Of a stretch of DNA of 64,000 nt, positions 60,301 through 64,000 are shown piece by piece. Source of the stretch: Epiperipatus broadwayi. Lineage: Eukaryota > Onychophora > Udeonychophora > Euonychophora > Peripatidae. The stretch lies in NCBI GenBank assembly GCA_028023455.1, contig JAQFVV010006215.1:5381230-5445229 (forward strand). Direction: 5' to 3'. Every line of letters begins with the position of its first letter. Position 1 is the first letter of the stretch. The notes beneath the pieces were generated by a model that was not told the DNA's origin, searched no databases, and worked only from the letters and a program-made list of their open reading frames with translations. The translations under genes were made by a program, and so were the position numbers.

Positions 60301-63300
60301 TTTTAAAATAAAGTCAAAAACTAAACTTATATAATAGCAGAGTCCAAATATAGAGTGGTATCATTTTATCTTTTCATTGGTTTTTGACGCTAGATAACTC
60401 AGTGGGAGATAATAACTTCTACTTTAAAATTTTTAAAATGATTAATTTTAAATTTATTCATAAGTTGTATATTTAGATATACTGGTTTTAAAATTAAAAT
60501 ATTTCAATATTCTAAAAATATTCTATATAAAATAATGGGGTAAAAAAGGTATAAATATATTTATTTATCATAATTAATAAGTTTTTTTTTTTTAAAAAAA
60601 AAATAGAAATCCCTCAATTGCTCAACAAAATCTCAGATTTATGTCTTCTTACATATGTTTAAATGATTTTTCTTTTCTTATTAATAAATGTTTTCAAGTA
60701 TTTTTTTTAAAAAAAAAAACATTTATAAACAATAAAAAACAAAATACAAATTAATATTAAAAAATGTAATTGATATTGTAGTGACAAACTTAATTTTCTT
60801 TTATAATTAAAAAATGGAGTTTTGCATTGAAATAATTTATTTAGTAACATAAAAATATATTTAAAATTATTTATATTCATAAGGATATGTCATTTTACTG
60901 AAAAAATATCATACATAAATTCTCCTTGCCCTTTTTTTTTTTTTCAATAACAAAGTTTTTTTTTTTTTTAATTACAAGGAAAAACTATAACTATTTTTAA
61001 TACACTGTTTAAAAATATGTACAATGTGATATAACTAACACATCCATGGTGAGAATCATTTTTAATTTATATTTCTCAATTCTAACTAATAATTTCAATT
61101 GAATTCTGGTAACAGCTGAACTATGGTGGATAAAGTAAACATTAAGATGACTGATAATGATCAAACCAAGTAGACTATAACATTTAGAATTATTCCATCA
61201 CAATATTCTTTCAAGGTAATGGTTACATTTGCAGATGCATCATCTAACTTTAAATAGTTGGCAAACAGTACAATCTACAAAAAATAGATTTTTTATTCAT
61301 ATTCACAACTGACATTGTACTGGGCTCTACTTTCTGAATAATAGGCTATGCTATAAACCTTATCCTAATCTTTTTACATTTTAATTAACTATGTCCTGTT
61401 AATGCTTTCAGTTCTAACTAGCATAACATGCAGACAGTGAGAATCATCAAACAAACTACCTACTCTTAACTAATCAATCATTGGAGGGGGGGGGAGCAAA
61501 TTGTATAAGAATAAAAATAGAATGAGGACAGAGTAGATTAATAAATTAACATATTCATTAGTGCAAATAAAATATAGAGAAATCAATCTGATCCTAGATA
61601 TATATGTCTTTTTTAAGTGGTTTGAATATATACATTTTGCAGATATATTTTGACCTCTAATTAAACACTAATTTTATTTTTTCCATATTTTATTATCAAT
61701 ATTTGAGGAATTACTATTCATTAAATTACAGACTAGGTAATATATGTCAAATGCATTAGATTGAACTACTTTACAACATAAAAGTCAACACACACACAAA
61801 ATATTAGAACTAAGTTAGAGGGAAGAAAAACCATATCAAACTTTCTTCTTCACTTATAAAATACTGATCTCATCTTATAAAAAACAAGAATGCTCTCTCC
61901 AAAATCTCTAAAGGAAAAAAAACTACATTATATTTATATAAGAATAAATCCCTTATAACTTTACAAATCGTCTAAATTTCAAAACTAGGCTTTTTCAAAT
62001 TGGTAATATTTTAATTTTTTATTGGTTATTATTTACTGAAATGTTTTGTGATATAGGTACCTTTGTATATATATTAAATCTCGAAGCTGTTTCATAATAC
62101 TTTTGTAGATTAGCTTCTATTCATGAATCAGGTACATACTTAATCCTCAATAGGATTCACTTAGTATAGTTTTTTATAATAAATCCATGTCTGATTTAGT
62201 TTCAATAAAGATAATGTTCATCGGTCTTATGATAAGAAAATACCCGAACATGGACACAACACATCTTTTAGTGCAACAAACAACAATTTAAATCTCCACA
62301 CTAGATTTTGGTATGATATTTCTTTTTTAACCATAATATGACTATAAAATGATGGGATGATAGACACCTAATGGCCTTTAGTCAGCCATTTTGAGAAAGT
62401 AATAATTGTACAATTTATCATCATTGCAATGGGAATATATTAAAAAGTACTCTTTCACATTGATTGCTTGCTTATTTACTTCCATAGATTGAGGGGTAAG
62501 GTTTTTTCTTATTGATGGAGTCAGGATTTACTGTTAGAACTGAGCATGAATATTGCTGATATCATCTAATATGGCGAACTTTACTATCTATAGCAAATAT
62601 TAGATGACAGATAACTTAAATTAAGCTTGACTGAGTGAATAGTCAATTCTCTTTGAAACCTGATGATTTATGTACATTTTCTTTGAACAGCTTTTTATAA
62701 TCTTTCTATGTTGTGACCTGTTTGTTGACAAAAAAAAAAATATTTTCTAAAGCTCAAAAGTTCAATTCATCCATCTATATAGGATATTTTTTAAGAATAA
62801 CTTTTTTTACCTTATTTTCTAAATAATTAATTAATTATAGTCTCCATGAACAATAAGTTATTTTTTAAATTGTAGCTTTTAATATTTTTGATTTCATATA
62901 AGTAAAAAATTATAACTCCTGAAGATTTGTTTTTATATAATGGTTTTAAAAAAATTAAATTTTGTAGAATTAATATAGGTAATAAATTATTTCTAACTAT
63001 AAATATATATGTCTAACTATAAACATATCTTCGGCAATTATATTTTTTTAATTCACCAGACTTATCACTACAAGATAAAACTGAATATACTCATAAAACC
63101 CAACCCCCCCAATTAGCTCTACTGTTCCTGAAAATACACTCTATAAAATTTACATAGCTAATAAAGTTTGTACAAATATTAAATATAAAAAATGTTTTAG
63201 TCTCCAGTCTTGACTAATTCTAAAAGCCACTTAAAAGTTGTTGTTTTTTATTACTTTTTTAAAGAATTAAACACTAGATAATAAATGAGCAATAAAAATT

Positions 63301-63600
63301 ATTCAATACAGTATATTTGTTCCTAATATATATATTTTGATGATGCATATCTTTATAAGATATAAATAAATCTTGATTCTATCTACATTTTGTTCAACTT
63401 TTTGTTGGCTATGATGCCATAATATCAAAGATTTATTTTTAATTTTCTTGCCTAATCTAAATCTCTTGCATTTTTGTACTATTTTAGCTTTAAATATATA
63501 TTGGAGTTGTGATCTGATTTATATGTTTGCCCATACATTATTAACTTTTTGAAAATTAATATCTGTATGAATATAAAAGACACAGAGGCAAAATTCTCCA
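57385..63600 (-). other. Upstream USO1 intron; nothing recognised
   Basis: About 6.2 kb of AT-rich sequence without a supportable exon, RNA gene or transposon domain. Mirror-like T-run/A-run tracts occur at 59463-59480, 60577-60602 and 60700-60718; a G run sits near 61483 and a C run at 63103. Confidence 0.65.
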
Positions 63601-63684
63601 TACAGTAACGCCACATAGTGCAAGACAGAATAATCAATGGATGCAGGAAGATTTGTGCACAAAATCCCTATTTAGTGTCTATTC

Positions 63685-63740
63685 ATACAATATCCCGACT
63701 AGTTTCTAGCTTGTGGCTCTCATCAACGAGGAGCTTTGGA
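63685..63740 (-). ncRNA. Hammerhead ribozyme motif, damaged copy
   Basis: Minus-strand core UUGAUGA (63726-63720; the first C is U), stem II AGC-CACAA-GCU with G-A next to the core, GAAAC, UA, GUC cleavage triplet, then GGGAUAUUG, with 5' strand UCCAAAGCUCCUC able to form part of stem I. Loss of the invariant C3 makes it likely inactive. Confidence 0.65.
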
Positions 63741-63750
63741 TTTGAGAGCA

Positions 63751-63790
63751 CTGATGAAAGCCACAAGCTAGAAACTAGTCTGGGGATATT
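63751..63790 (+). ncRNA. Hammerhead ribozyme motif with truncated stem I
   Basis: Core CUGAUGA (63751-63757) is the full consensus. Stem II AGC-CACAA-GCU is flanked by A-A, then GAAA (63771-63774), stem III AC/GU with loop UA, cleavage base C at 63780, then UGGGGAUAUUGG. The 5' strand of stem I has been replaced by unrelated sequence at the inversion joint, so the helix cannot form beyond two pairs in cis. Confidence 0.7.
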
Positions 63791-64000
63791 GGCTAAGTAG
63801 GCATTAGATAGGGATTTTATGCACAAACCCTCCTGCATCCATTGATTACTCTGGCTTGCATGGAGTGGTGCTACTGTATGGAGAGTTTTGCCGCTGTGTA
63901 AACATTGTCTAAGCATAAAGAATGATCGTCATTTAATGACTTTAGTGTTTCAATATGAATTATAAAATCACTAAAACATTGCATGATCACCATTTCCATG

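Larger units (their letters stand above)
63600..64000. mobile_element. Penelope terminal-repeat region, head-to-head inverted pair
   Basis: Two copies of the terminal repeat found at 38405-38606 face away from each other around 63741-63750: one on the minus strand (63740 down to 63600) and one on the plus strand (63751 to the window end). Shared blocks include CCATTGATTACTC (ATAATCAATGG in reverse), ATAGGGATTTTATGCAC and GGAGAGTTTTGCC. The plus copy continues with a CATGATCAC-like block also present at 38403 (ATCACATGATCAC in reverse orientation). The rest of the element lies right of the window. ORFs at 63618 and 63683 come from this repeat. Confidence 0.82.

Noticed and set aside
1-64000. 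CRISPR arrays, bacterial operons, rRNA genes or intact tRNA genes
   Set aside because: None seen; the sequence is eukaryotic intronic DNA and the tRNA-like parts all belong to SINEs or foldback elements.

Overview
The window is nuclear DNA of an animal, most likely an invertebrate. It is strikingly AT-rich, has large introns and GT-AG splice signals, and is packed with non-LTR, Penelope-like and foldback transposons. I cannot fix the species from sequence alone.

The only host gene I can support is the 3' half of USO1/p115, the general vesicular transport factor (a Golgi tethering coiled-coil protein), on the minus strand. Nine exons run from 57384 down to 2106. They join in frame (484 codons) and follow the order of the vertebrate protein: end of the armadillo-like head, then the coiled-coil tail, then the conserved motif just before the acidic C-terminus. 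The start and most of the head domain lie right of the window; the acidic tail lies left of it. The last donor in the window appears to be a GC donor.

The gene has a duplicated exon: 34074-34250 and 10933-11109 encode 59-residue coiled-coil segments about 81% identical. They sit in an intragenic segmental duplication of roughly 10 kb (about 9.1-19.5 kb versus 32-40.8 kb). A further shared intron block (about 35.05-35.69 kb and 47.64-49.03 kb) points to more rounds of copying or to differential loss. Insertions present in one duplicate and absent from the other give natural empty sites.

The rest is mobile DNA inside the introns: at least four copies of an RTE-type LINE (1-1880, 13850-17215, 18462-19095, 28030-29435); a Penelope-like fragment with a GIY-YIG endonuclease (38298-39300) and a second Penelope terminal-repeat region at the right edge (63600-64000), both with hammerhead ribozymes; a tandem pair of another hammerhead repeat (17560-18250); a tRNA-derived SINE with perfect 16-bp target duplication (34814-34923); and about a dozen long palindromic foldback elements. 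Some foldbacks carry tRNA-like promoter boxes at their ends, and two are built as inverted concatemers. The hammerhead family, the concatemeric foldbacks and the exon duplication are the parts most worth following up. The ORFs over the introns are otherwise chance or transposon relics.
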